DNA from: Streptomyces nojiriensis
Lineage (GTDB): Bacteria > Actinomycetota > Actinomycetes > Streptomycetales > Streptomycetaceae
DNA length: 64,000 nt
Direction: 5' to 3'
NCBI RefSeq assembly: GCF_017639205.1
Contig: NZ_CP071139.1
Location: 2,744,001 to 2,808,000 of the forward strand
Shown piece after piece: positions 56,596 through 64,000 of this stretch. The notes beneath the pieces are model-generated. The model saw nothing but the letters and a program-made list of their open reading frames with translations. It had not been told where the DNA came from and made no database searches. A program made the translations under genes and the position numbers. Positions within the stretch are counted from its first letter, which is position 1. Every line of letters begins with the position of its first letter.

Positions 56596-56736
56596 CTACT
56601 TTCCGGGCGCGGGGGGCGCGGTGGTGAGCAGGGGCTTGGGTGAGGTCTCGCCTTCGGGCACCCCGAACGCCGTGATGGCGAACACGAGGGCCAGCGCGGC
56701 CGCGAGGCCGATGGCGGCGGCGACGAATGCGCGCAT
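56596..56736 (-). CDS. SPW_0924-like 46-residue membrane protein
   Basis: A small gene with ATG at 56736 and TAG at 56596-56598, encoding 46 residues. The N-terminus MRAFVAAAIGLAAALALVFA is a single hydrophobic helix or signal, followed by ITAFGVPEGETSPKPLLTT and a Pro-rich end. The PxGETSPKPLLTT motif matches a small-protein family seen in front of DUF3068 genes in Streptomyces. It ends 14 nt before the DUF3068 start, so the two form an operon. Confidence 0.8.
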   Translation of the reverse strand: MRAFVAAAIGLAAALALVFAITAFGVPEGETSPKPLLTTAPPAPGK

Positions 56737-56926
56737 GCCGGGGCTCCGAAATCTGATGAGGCGTCAGAGATGGGGCACCGTAGCAACGCGGGGGCGAGAT
56801 GAGAACCGTTCGGGCCGCAGATCAGCACTGGGCCGCCCGAGGGATCTCGGCGCCCGCCGGCACGCCCGCCCCCGCGTTGCACGCGGCGGGGCACCCACCC
56901 CGTGGAACACTGATCATCAACGGAAC

Positions 56927-56942
56927 GTAATCAAACGATTAC
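56927..56942 (+). promoter_or_regulatory. GTAATC-N4-GATTAC dyad upstream of beta-helix gene
   Basis: Perfect 6-bp arms lie in an AT-richer stretch about 20 bp before the start of the beta-helix gene. This could be an operator or part of its promoter. Confidence 0.4.
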
Positions 56943-56962
56943 ACACGATGATCGGAGAAGTG

Positions 56963-57946
56963 ATGCAGAGACGTCGACTCAAGGCTGCGGCCCTGGTTGT
57001 GCCGGTCGTGGCCGCGCTCAGTCTCGGCAACACCGCGGACGCGACCTCCCTGGCGGCCATTCCGTGCGACGTCACCGCACTCAACAACGCGATCGACGCC
57101 GCGAACAACAACACCGGACCGCACACCATCCGGCTCGCACCCAAATGCGTCTACAACGTCCTCACTCCCGCGTCGACCGGCGGTCTCGGCCCCAACGCCC
57201 TGCCCCGGATCACGGGCACCGTCACGCTGCTGGGAGACAAGACCACCATCCGACGGGATCCCGACGCGACCGAGGGCTTCCGCATCGCGGAGATCGACGG
57301 CCCCGGCGGGCGCCTGACGGTCGAGGGCGTCACCGCGACCGGTGGCGGCTATCTCGACTACGCCGGCACCTACCTGCCCACGGACGGCGGGACGCTCATC
57401 CTCAAGCACAGCACCGTGACCAACAGCACGGCGAACCAGGGGGGCGCCATCTATGTGAACCAGAGCAGCACCCTTGAGATCCACGACAGCGTCGTGCGGG
57501 ACAGCGCGGCGCAGCGGGGTGGCGCCATCTACAACGGGCCGGGAAGCACCACCCTGCTGCAGAAGGCCAAAGTGGTGCGGAACCAGGCCACGGAGCTGGG
57601 GGGCGGCCTCTTCACCGCCGGGGTCTCCATGACCATCAAGAACTCGCACATCGAGGGCAACCGCGCCTTCCAGCAGGGCGGCGGAATCTACAACGACCGC
57701 TCTCCGCTGGACATCTCCTCGACGACCATCGCGGACAACCGCGCGGGCCAAACGGGTGGCGGCATCGCCAATGACGGCACCACCACGCTGACGGACACAA
57801 AGGTGCGGCGCAACATCGCGCTCAACGGCGGCGGCGTCTGGCAAGGGCCCAATGCCAGCGCCCTGACCCTCGTCAGGAGCCGGATCGTCGAGAACACGCC
57901 CAACAACTGCCGGCCCGTCGGGGCGATTCCCGGCTGCACCGGCTGA
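56963..57946 (+). CDS. Secreted right-handed beta-helix protein
   Basis: 327 residues from the ATG at 56963 with GGAGAAG upstream (an in-frame ATG at 56948 is less well placed). A signal peptide (cleavage near ADATS) precedes VTALNNAIDAANNN, typical of the start of pectate-lyase-like helices. About eight coils of a repeating GGxI/IYN pattern follow (TANQGGAIYVNQSS, SAAQRGGAIYNGPGS, ATELGGGLFTAG, AFQQGGGIYNDRS, AGQTGGGIANDG). This polymorphic-outer-membrane-like repeat is often used for surface adhesion or polysaccharide binding. No catalytic residues are evident. Confidence 0.88.
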   Translation: MQRRRLKAAALVVPVVAALSLGNTADATSLAAIPCDVTALNNAIDAANNNTGPHTIRLAPKCVYNVLTPASTGGLGPNALPRITGTVTLLGDKTTIRRDPDATEGFRIAEIDGPGGRLTVEGVTATGGGYLDYAGTYLPTDGGTLILKHSTVTNSTANQGGAIYVNQSSTLEIHDSVVRDSAAQRGGAIYNGPGSTTLLQKAKVVRNQATELGGGLFTAGVSMTIKNSHIEGNRAFQQGGGIYNDRSPLDISSTTIADNRAGQTGGGIANDGTTTLTDTKVRRNIALNGGGVWQGPNASALTLVRSRIVENTPNNCRPVGAIPGCTG

Positions 57947-58015
57947 TTCCGGCTCGCTCCGCGAGCCCGGCATGATCCACGAGACGCGGCCCGGCCTCGT
58001 ACAGCCGGCGAACCA

Positions 58016-59290
58016 CTAGGTGTGTTGCCCGGGGGTCGGCCGGGGCACCGCCGGGGTGGAGGACGGGGACGCGGTGGGCTTCGGCGTGCGTGACGAGCTC
58101 GGCGTCGGGCTGGACGTCGGGGTCGGCGTGGGAGTGGGCGTCGGGGTCGGTGAGGGCTTCGGGTCCGGCTTGGGCGTAGCCGTCGGGGTCGGCGTAGGCG
58201 TCGGATCCGGCGTTGGGGTCGGGGTCGGGGTGGGAGTGGGCGTCGGGGTCGGGGTCGGGGTCGGTGAGGGCGTAGGCGTGGGCTTCGGGTCCGGCGTCGG
58301 GGTCGGCGTAGGCGTCGCCTTCGGGTCCGGCGTAGGCGTAGGCGTCGGGGTCGGCTTCGGGGTCGGCTTCGGGGTGGGGCTCGGGGGCGGCGTCGTGGGG
58401 GTCGCCGGGCCCGTACCGGGCCGGTCCGGGACCTCGTGCGTCCCCTTCAGGTAGTACGTGAACCAGGACCGCACCGTGCGCAGGTACTCCGTGGAGTGGT
58501 TGTAGGAGAGCACGGCCCGGTCCAGGTCCGCCTCCACCCGCAGGTCGCGGCTGCCCGCGCACAGGTACCGGGCGGCCGCCAGGGCCGCGTCGTGCACGTT
58601 GTTCGGGTTGCGCCGGCCGTCGCCGTCCGCGTCCTGGCCCCACGCCGCCCACGTGGAGGGGATGAACTGCATCGGCCCGACGGCCCGGTCGTAGCGGGAG
58701 TCCCCGTCGTAGGCGCCGCCGTCCGTGTCCGAGATGTTCGCGAAGCCGTTGCCGTCGAGCACGGGCCCCAGGATCGGCCGGAGGGTGGTCCCGGCCGCGT
58801 CGACCTGCCCGCCGCGCGCCTGCCCGGACTCCACCTTGCCGATCGCCGCGAGGAGTTGCCAGCGCAGTCCGCAGCCGGGGTCGCTCTGCCCGACCTTCTT
58901 CTCCGCGCCCAGGTACGCCGCGAGCACGCTCGCCGGTATCCCCTGCGCCCCTTCCGCGGGCCCGGTCGCGGCCGGCACCCCGGCCGCGGCCTCGGGGACC
59001 GCCGGCGGCTGCGCGGGCTTCGGCCCCTCCTCCGGCAGCAGCACGTCCGGTGGCTGCGGGCTCACCAGCGGCGGGAGTTCGGTGAAGTAGGCGGAGTCGC
59101 CTCCGGCCGTGTCCGCGGCCGCCTGCGGCTGCGGTTGCGGCTGCGCGGCGGACTCCCCGGCGGCGGAGAGCCGGTCGGTGCTCCCGCCCGCCGGGCCCTG
59201 GGACGCGGTCACCGCGGCGACCACCAGAGCGGAGACCAGCGCGGCGGTCGTTCCCCTGCGCAACCTGCGTCCGATTATTCGAGCCGACAT
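58016..59290 (-). CDS. Secreted lytic transglycosylase with Pro-Thr repeat tail
   Basis: A predicted peptidoglycan-cleaving enzyme of 424 residues from the ATG at 59290 (GGGGAGGGG upstream). A signal or membrane segment ([17 protein letters not shown]) and a Pro/Gln-rich spacer lead to an MltB-like transglycosylase domain (about 115-280). It has [16 protein letters not shown] with the catalytic Glu, [26 protein letters not shown] in pieces, and [14 protein letters not shown]. The last ~135 residues are [10 protein letters not shown] repeats, probably a wall-spanning linker. Such enzymes are linked to spore and hyphal wall remodelling. Confidence 0.9.
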   Translation of the reverse strand: MSARIIGRRLRRGTTAALVSALVVAAVTASQGPAGGSTDRLSAAGESAAQPQPQPQAAADTAGGDSAYFTELPPLVSPQPPDVLLPEEGPKPAQPPAVPEAAAGVPAATGPAEGAQGIPASVLAAYLGAEKKVGQSDPGCGLRWQLLAAIGKVESGQARGGQVDAAGTTLRPILGPVLDGNGFANISDTDGGAYDGDSRYDRAVGPMQFIPSTWAAWGQDADGDGRRNPNNVHDAALAAARYLCAGSRDLRVEADLDRAVLSYNHSTEYLRTVRSWFTYYLKGTHEVPDRPGTGPATPTTPPPSPTPKPTPKPTPTPTPTPDPKATPTPTPTPDPKPTPTPSPTPTPTPTPTPTPTPTPTPDPTPTPTPTATPKPDPKPSPTPTPTPTPTPTSSPTPSSSRTPKPTASPSSTPAVPRPTPGQHT

Positions 59291-59474
59291 GAGCCGGACC
59301 CCTCCCCCTCGACGTCCGCGTGACCCTACGTCAACTCGCTGCACACAGCACGCAAGGAGGGCGGGAATTCACCACATCCCCACGTCCCGAGGCAGGTCAC
59401 GGATACTGGCTGGACCCTTCGGGAGCATTGGCCCGAAGTAAGGAACGTCCACAGGAAATCCCAGGAGAGGCGCC

Positions 59475-60335
59475 ATGCCGTTCACTCTCAGCCACGCGGC
59501 CGCCGTACTTCCGGCCATCCGCCGGACCGGGCGTGCGCGCGGCCCCCTCGTCGCCTCCGCGCTCGTCCTCGGGTCGTTCGCGCCGGACACCTTCTACTTC
59601 ACGGACGCGGTCGTCGAGGGCGTCCTGACGTACGGGGCCTTCACGCACTCGCTGCCGGGCGTCCTCACACTGGACGCCCTGCTGACCGCCGTACTGGTGG
59701 GCTTCTGGCTCCTGCTGCGCGAGCCGCTGATCGCACTCCTGCCGCGCCGCCAGCGGGGCAGGGTCCACGCCTTCGTGCGGGGCGAGGCATGGCGCGAGCG
59801 TCCCCGGCCGGCGGCGCTCGTCGGCTGGTTCTACGTCTCGGCGGCCCTCGGGTCCCTGACCCACGTGGCGTGGGACAGCTTCACCCACCACGACCGCTGG
59901 GGCACGAACGCGCTGCCCGATCTCGCCGAGCCGCTCGCCTACGGCCTGCCGGGCTACTCCTTCCTGCAGTACGGCACTTCGGCCGTCGCCGCATGCGCCC
60001 TGCTCTGGTTCACGGCGACCGCCCTGCGCCGGCTTCCCGCGCTCCCGGCCCCCGCGTCCGTGCCGGTGCTCTCCCGCGCGGAGCTCTGGGGTGCGCTCGC
60101 CCTGCTCGTGGTGTGCGTGGCGGCCGGGGTCACCAGGCGCGTACTGCGCTTCTTCGACTTCTTCGACCGGATCCGTACGCCGCTCGACATCATCCCGACC
60201 GTCTGCTTCGGCGCGGGCGCCGGACTGACCGTGGCGCTGCTGCTCTACGGGGTCCTCGTGCGGCTGCGGCACCGCCGCGACCGCACCGGGCGCCCCGCGG
60301 ACGAGGAAACGCGGACGCCCGTCCCCACCGCCTGA
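59475..60335 (+). CDS. DUF4184 family membrane protein
   Basis: 286 residues, ATG with AGGAGAGG upstream. MPFTLSHAAAVLPA and GSFAPDTFYF are the conserved N-terminal motifs of the family. FTHSLPGVL, LTHVAWDSFTHHDRWG and YGLPGYSFLQYGTS contribute conserved His and Asp residues. About six membrane helices are predicted. The His-rich motifs suggest a metal-dependent membrane hydrolase related to YdjM-type proteins, but the substrate is unknown. The stop codon lies inside the terminator shared with polA. Confidence 0.88.
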   Translation: MPFTLSHAAAVLPAIRRTGRARGPLVASALVLGSFAPDTFYFTDAVVEGVLTYGAFTHSLPGVLTLDALLTAVLVGFWLLLREPLIALLPRRQRGRVHAFVRGEAWRERPRPAALVGWFYVSAALGSLTHVAWDSFTHHDRWGTNALPDLAEPLAYGLPGYSFLQYGTSAVAACALLWFTATALRRLPALPAPASVPVLSRAELWGALALLVVCVAAGVTRRVLRFFDFFDRIRTPLDIIPTVCFGAGAGLTVALLLYGVLVRLRHRRDRTGRPADEETRTPVPTA

Positions 60336-60350
60336 GCGGCGGGGACGGGC
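60317..60350. terminator. Bidirectional hairpin between DUF4184 gene and polA
   Basis: GCCCGTCCCCACCG (60317-60330) pairs with CGGCGGGGACGGGC (60337-60350) with one G-T type mismatch. The loop contains the DUF4184 stop codon (60333-60335). It lies between two convergent genes and can serve both. Confidence 0.75.
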
Positions 60351-60371
60351 GCCGGGTGTGCCGTACGGCGA

Positions 60372-63092
60372 TCAGTGCGCGGCGGACTCCCAGTCCGGGC
60401 CGACGCCCACCGACACGTCCAGCGGGGCCCGGAGCTCGACGGCGGCGCCCATCTCGCGCCGGACCAGCTCCTCGACCTGCTCGCGCTCGCCCGGGGCGAT
60501 CTCCAGCACGATTTCGTCGTGGACCTGGAGCAGCATCCGCGACCGCAGGCCGGCCTCGGCGATCGCCTTGTCCACGCGCAGCATCGCGACCTTGACGATG
60601 TCGGCGGCGGTGCCCTGGATGGGGGCGTTGAGCGCCATCCGCTCGGCGGCCTCGCGGCGCTGGCGGTTGTCGCTGTTGAGGTCGGGCAGGTACCGGCGGC
60701 GGCCGAAGATCGTCGCCGTGTATCCGGTGGCGCGGGCCTCGTCGACGACCCGGCCGAGGTAGTCGCGGACCCCGCCGAACCGCTCGAAGAAGGTCTCCAT
60801 CAGGCCGCGCGCCTCGGCGGGCTCGATGTTCAGCTGCTGGGCGAGGCCGAACGCGGAGAGCCCGTAGGCGAGTCCGTACGACATGGCCTTGATCTTGCGG
60901 CGCATCTCGGCGTCGACCTCGGACCGCTCCACGCCGAACACCTGGGAGGCGACGGTGGTGTGCAGGTCCTCGCCGGTCGCGAACGCCTCGATCAGGCCCT
61001 CGTCCTCGGAGAGGTGGGCCATGACGCGCAGCTCGATCTGGCTGTAGTCGGCCGTCATCAGGGACTCGAAGCCCTCGCCGACGACGAAGCCGCGGCGGAT
61101 GGCCCGGCCTTCGTCGGTGCGCACCGGCACGTTCTGCAGGTTGGGGTCGGTGGAGGACAGCCGGCCGGTCGCGGCGACGATCTGGCTGAAGCTGGTGTGC
61201 ACCCGGCCGTCGGCGCCGATGGTCTTGACCAGGCCCTCGACGGTGACGCGCAGCTTGGCCTGCTCCCGGTGCCGCAGCATGATCACCGGGAGTTCGTGGT
61301 CGGTCTGCGTGGCCAGCCAGGCCAGCGCGTCCGCGTCCGTGGTGTAGCCGGTCTTGGTCTTCTTCGTCTTCGGCAGGTCCAGCTCGCCGAAGAAGACCTC
61401 CTGGAGCTGCTTGGGCGAGCCGAGGTTGAACTCGTGGCCGACGGTGGCGTGCGCCTCCTTGACGGCCTGCTGCACGGCTCCCGCGAACTGCTGCTCCATG
61501 GCCTCCAGGTGGTCGCGGTCGGCGGCGATGCCGGAGCGCTCCATCCGGGCGAGGAGTTCGGAGGTGGGCAGCTCCATGTCGTGGAGCAGCTCCGCGGCGC
61601 CGACCTCGGCGAGCTTGTCCGTGAAGGCGTCGCCCAGGTCCAGGACCGCGCGGGCCTGTCCCATCAGGGCCTCGGCCTCGGCGGTCTCGTCGGCGCCGAA
61701 GGCCAGCTGCCCGTCGGCGGCGGCGGGCGCCAGCTCGCGGTGCAGGTACTCCATGGACAGGGCGTCCAGGGCGAAGGACCGGCGGCCCGGCTTGACCAGG
61801 TAGGCGGCGAGCGCGGTGTCCATGGCGACACCGGCGAGGGTCCAGCCGTGCTCGGGGAAGACCCGCATCAGGCCCTTGGCGTTGTGCACGACCTTGGGCC
61901 TCGCCGCGTCGGCGGCCCAGGCCGCGAAGGCCCGCTCGTCCGCCTCGTCCAGCTCGGCGGGCGTGAACCAGGCGGCGGCGCCGCCGGCCGCGGCCAGCGC
62001 GATCTCGGTGACGCTGCCCTGGCCGAGCGCCCAGCTGTCGACGGTCGCGATGCCCAGCGGGCCGCCCGCGTGGCTCTCCAGCCAGGGCGCCAGCTCGCCG
62101 GTGGCCAGGACGGAAGCGTCCAGTTCCACTCCGGCCGCCGGAGCCGGGGCCTCCTCCACGGCAGCGCCCGGGTCCACGGCGAGCAGCCGCTCGCGCAGCG
62201 AGGCGTTGCGGATCTCCAGTACGTCCAGCACGCCGAGCATGGCGGTCCGGTCGTAGGGGACGCGGACCAGGTCGGCCGGGGTCTTGGGCAGCTCGACGTC
62301 CTTGACCATCTCGGTCAGGACCCGGTTGAGCTTGACGGCCTCCAGGTGGTCCCGGAAGTTCTGCCCGGCCTTGCCCTTGACCTCCTCGGCGCGCTCCACG
62401 AGCTCGGCGAACGACCCGAACTGGGTGATCCACTTGGCCGCGGTCTTCTCACCGACGCCCGGGATGCCCGGCAGGTTGTCGGACGGGTCGCCGCGCAGTG
62501 CCGCGAAGTCCGGGTACTGCTGCGGGGTGAGGCCGTACTTCTCCTCGACCTTCTCCGGGGTGAACCGGGTGAGCTCGGAGACGCCCTTGGTCGGGTAGAG
62601 CACGGTGGTGTGCTCGGAGACGAGCTGGAAGGAGTCCCGGTCGCCGGTGACGATCAGCACGTCGAAGCCGGCCGCCTCGGCCTGCGTCGCCAGCGTCGCG
62701 ATCACGTCGTCGGCCTCGAAGCCCTCGACCGCGAACCGCGGCACGTGCATCGTGTCGAGCAGCTCGCCGATCAGCTCGACCTGCCCCTTGAACTCGTCGG
62801 GGGTCTTGGAGCGGTTCGCCTTGTACTCGGGGAACTCCGTCGAACGCCACGTCTTGCGGGAGACGTCGAACGCCACCGCGAAGTGCGTAGGGGCCTCGTC
62901 GCGCAGCGTGTTCGCCAGCATCGACGCGAATCCGTAGATGGCGTTGGTCGGCTGCCCCGTCGCGGTCGTGAAATTCTCCGCGGGCAGCGCGAAGAACGCC
63001 CGGTACGCCAGGGAGTGCCCGTCCATGAGCATCAGGCGGGGGCGGTCCCCTGCGGTCGTCTGGTCCGTCTTCTTCGATGCTGAATCTGCCAC
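60372..63092 (-). CDS. polA: DNA polymerase I
   Basis: Pol I removes RNA primers and fills repair gaps. 906 residues from the GTG at 63092. The N-terminal 5'-3' exonuclease (LMDGHSLAYRAFFALP, VTGDRDSFQLV, GVGEKTAAKWI) covers about 1-310. The 3'-5' proofreading domain lacks its acidic active-site motifs, as in other actinobacteria. The polymerase domain has motif A DYSQIELRVMAHLS, motif B RRKIKAMSYGLAYG and motif C QVHDEIVLE. A damage-type promoter ends 6 nt before the start codon and no Shine-Dalgarno is present, so the mRNA is probably leaderless. Confidence 0.98.
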   Translation of the reverse strand: MADSASKKTDQTTAGDRPRLMLMDGHSLAYRAFFALPAENFTTATGQPTNAIYGFASMLANTLRDEAPTHFAVAFDVSRKTWRSTEFPEYKANRSKTPDEFKGQVELIGELLDTMHVPRFAVEGFEADDVIATLATQAEAAGFDVLIVTGDRDSFQLVSEHTTVLYPTKGVSELTRFTPEKVEEKYGLTPQQYPDFAALRGDPSDNLPGIPGVGEKTAAKWITQFGSFAELVERAEEVKGKAGQNFRDHLEAVKLNRVLTEMVKDVELPKTPADLVRVPYDRTAMLGVLDVLEIRNASLRERLLAVDPGAAVEEAPAPAAGVELDASVLATGELAPWLESHAGGPLGIATVDSWALGQGSVTEIALAAAGGAAAWFTPAELDEADERAFAAWAADAARPKVVHNAKGLMRVFPEHGWTLAGVAMDTALAAYLVKPGRRSFALDALSMEYLHRELAPAAADGQLAFGADETAEAEALMGQARAVLDLGDAFTDKLAEVGAAELLHDMELPTSELLARMERSGIAADRDHLEAMEQQFAGAVQQAVKEAHATVGHEFNLGSPKQLQEVFFGELDLPKTKKTKTGYTTDADALAWLATQTDHELPVIMLRHREQAKLRVTVEGLVKTIGADGRVHTSFSQIVAATGRLSSTDPNLQNVPVRTDEGRAIRRGFVVGEGFESLMTADYSQIELRVMAHLSEDEGLIEAFATGEDLHTTVASQVFGVERSEVDAEMRRKIKAMSYGLAYGLSAFGLAQQLNIEPAEARGLMETFFERFGGVRDYLGRVVDEARATGYTATIFGRRRYLPDLNSDNRQRREAAERMALNAPIQGTAADIVKVAMLRVDKAIAEAGLRSRMLLQVHDEIVLEIAPGEREQVEELVRREMGAAVELRAPLDVSVGVGPDWESAAH

Positions 63093-63098
63093 GCACCG

Positions 63099-63121
63099 AT
63101 CCTAGGCGCCCCCACCGACAA
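63099..63121 (-). promoter_or_regulatory. RecA-NDp/PafBC-type promoter of polA
   Basis: On the minus strand TTGTCGGTG (63121-63113), 8 nt and TAGGAT (63104-63099) fit the motif exactly. The -10 is 6 nt from the GTG start. Confidence 0.85.
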
Positions 63122-63291
63122 TTCCGGCCCGCCGCCTCCCCCGGCGCATCCTCCCCACCGGACGCCCCCGGCGCACGCGGCCGGGGCGCGGTGAGCACCG
63201 GACCGCCCTCCCCGGATTCCGTGGTCCGTGCAAGGATCGACGGACGCGGCCACACGTGCTGCATACGGACAAACGCTCGAAGGGGAGCGCG

Positions 63292-64000
<709 letters not shown>

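Noticed and set aside
58050..58390. Short direct repeats resembling a CRISPR-like array
   Set aside because: They are the coding repeats of the Pro-Thr tail of the lytic transglycosylase; repeat units vary and no spacers of constant length exist.
59291..59474. Possible ydaO (c-di-AMP) riboswitch before the lytic transglycosylase
   Set aside because: Such switches precede some streptomycete cell-wall hydrolase genes, but the conserved aptamer segments are not visible here.
60375..63083. 902-codon plus-strand frame
   Set aside because: Antisense shadow of polA, whose polymerase and exonuclease motifs are intact.

Overview
The window is a high-GC chromosomal segment from a Streptomyces (actinomycete). 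Evidence for this is the presence of whiA, a two-domain chaplin with an LAxTG sortase signal, mycothiol-type enzymes, a UvrA with an Ala/Lys-rich tail, GTG starts and TAnnnT-type -10 boxes. Gene order (secG-tpiA-pgk-gap, whiA-yvcK-rapZ-uvrC, uvrA, terC, terD, uvrB, glpQ2-like, coaE, rpsA, polA) is that of the conserved Streptomyces core region. I see no prophage, intact insertion sequence, CRISPR array, rRNA or tRNA.

Layout. 1-3.4 kb: glycolysis/secretion run gap-pgk-tpiA-secG (minus). 3.6-6.6 kb: secreted M14 carboxypeptidase. 6.7-11.8 kb: overlapping operon uvrC-rapZ-yvcK-whiA. 11.8-12.15 kb: dispersed repeats, including a 168-bp palindromic MITE-like element that supplies the stop codon of the next gene. 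12.1-17.5 kb: secreted papain-like protease with a partner, an HTH regulator, a Rieske lipoprotein, a sugar kinase and a TetR/NAD-binding pair. 17.6-24.7 kb: uvrA, a mycothiol-type enzyme, an MBL hydrolase, an MHS-type transporter and terC behind a probable manganese riboswitch. 24.9-31.6 kb: TerD-ATPase fusion, terD, uvrB, glpQ2-like phosphodiesterase and an alkyltransferase (ogt type). 31.8-38.9 kb: MFS, cupins, methyltransferase, psuG-psuK, a uridine-kinase-like protein and a WGR/beta-propeller protein. 39-48.3 kb: DUF2293, chaplin, HAD-like, SWIM plus SNF2, and envelope proteins. 48.3-56.7 kb: coaE, PAC2, rpsA, methyltransferase-hrpB and DUF3068 plus a 46-residue gene. 57-64 kb: beta-helix protein, lytic transglycosylase, DUF4184, polA and the 5' part of an FdhF/YdeP-type molybdoenzyme.

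The strongest non-obvious signal is regulatory. Six loci carry a match to the actinobacterial RecA-independent DNA-damage promoter (RecA-NDp/PafBC type, TTGTCRGTG-N7/8-TAnnnT). They are uvrC (with rapZ, yvcK and whiA downstream), uvrB, the alkyltransferase gene, the WGR protein gene, the SNF2-SWIM pair and polA. At four of them the -10 ends 6-7 nt before the start codon, implying leaderless mRNA. uvrA instead carries a LexA-like box. This ties two uncharacterised loci (WGR-propeller, SNF2-SWIM) to DNA repair and puts the sporulation regulator whiA under a damage promoter. A second signal is the terC leader: the 3' strand of a yybP-ykoY-like aptamer is perfectly complementary to the terC Shine-Dalgarno region. 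All motif calls are by eye and no database search was run.
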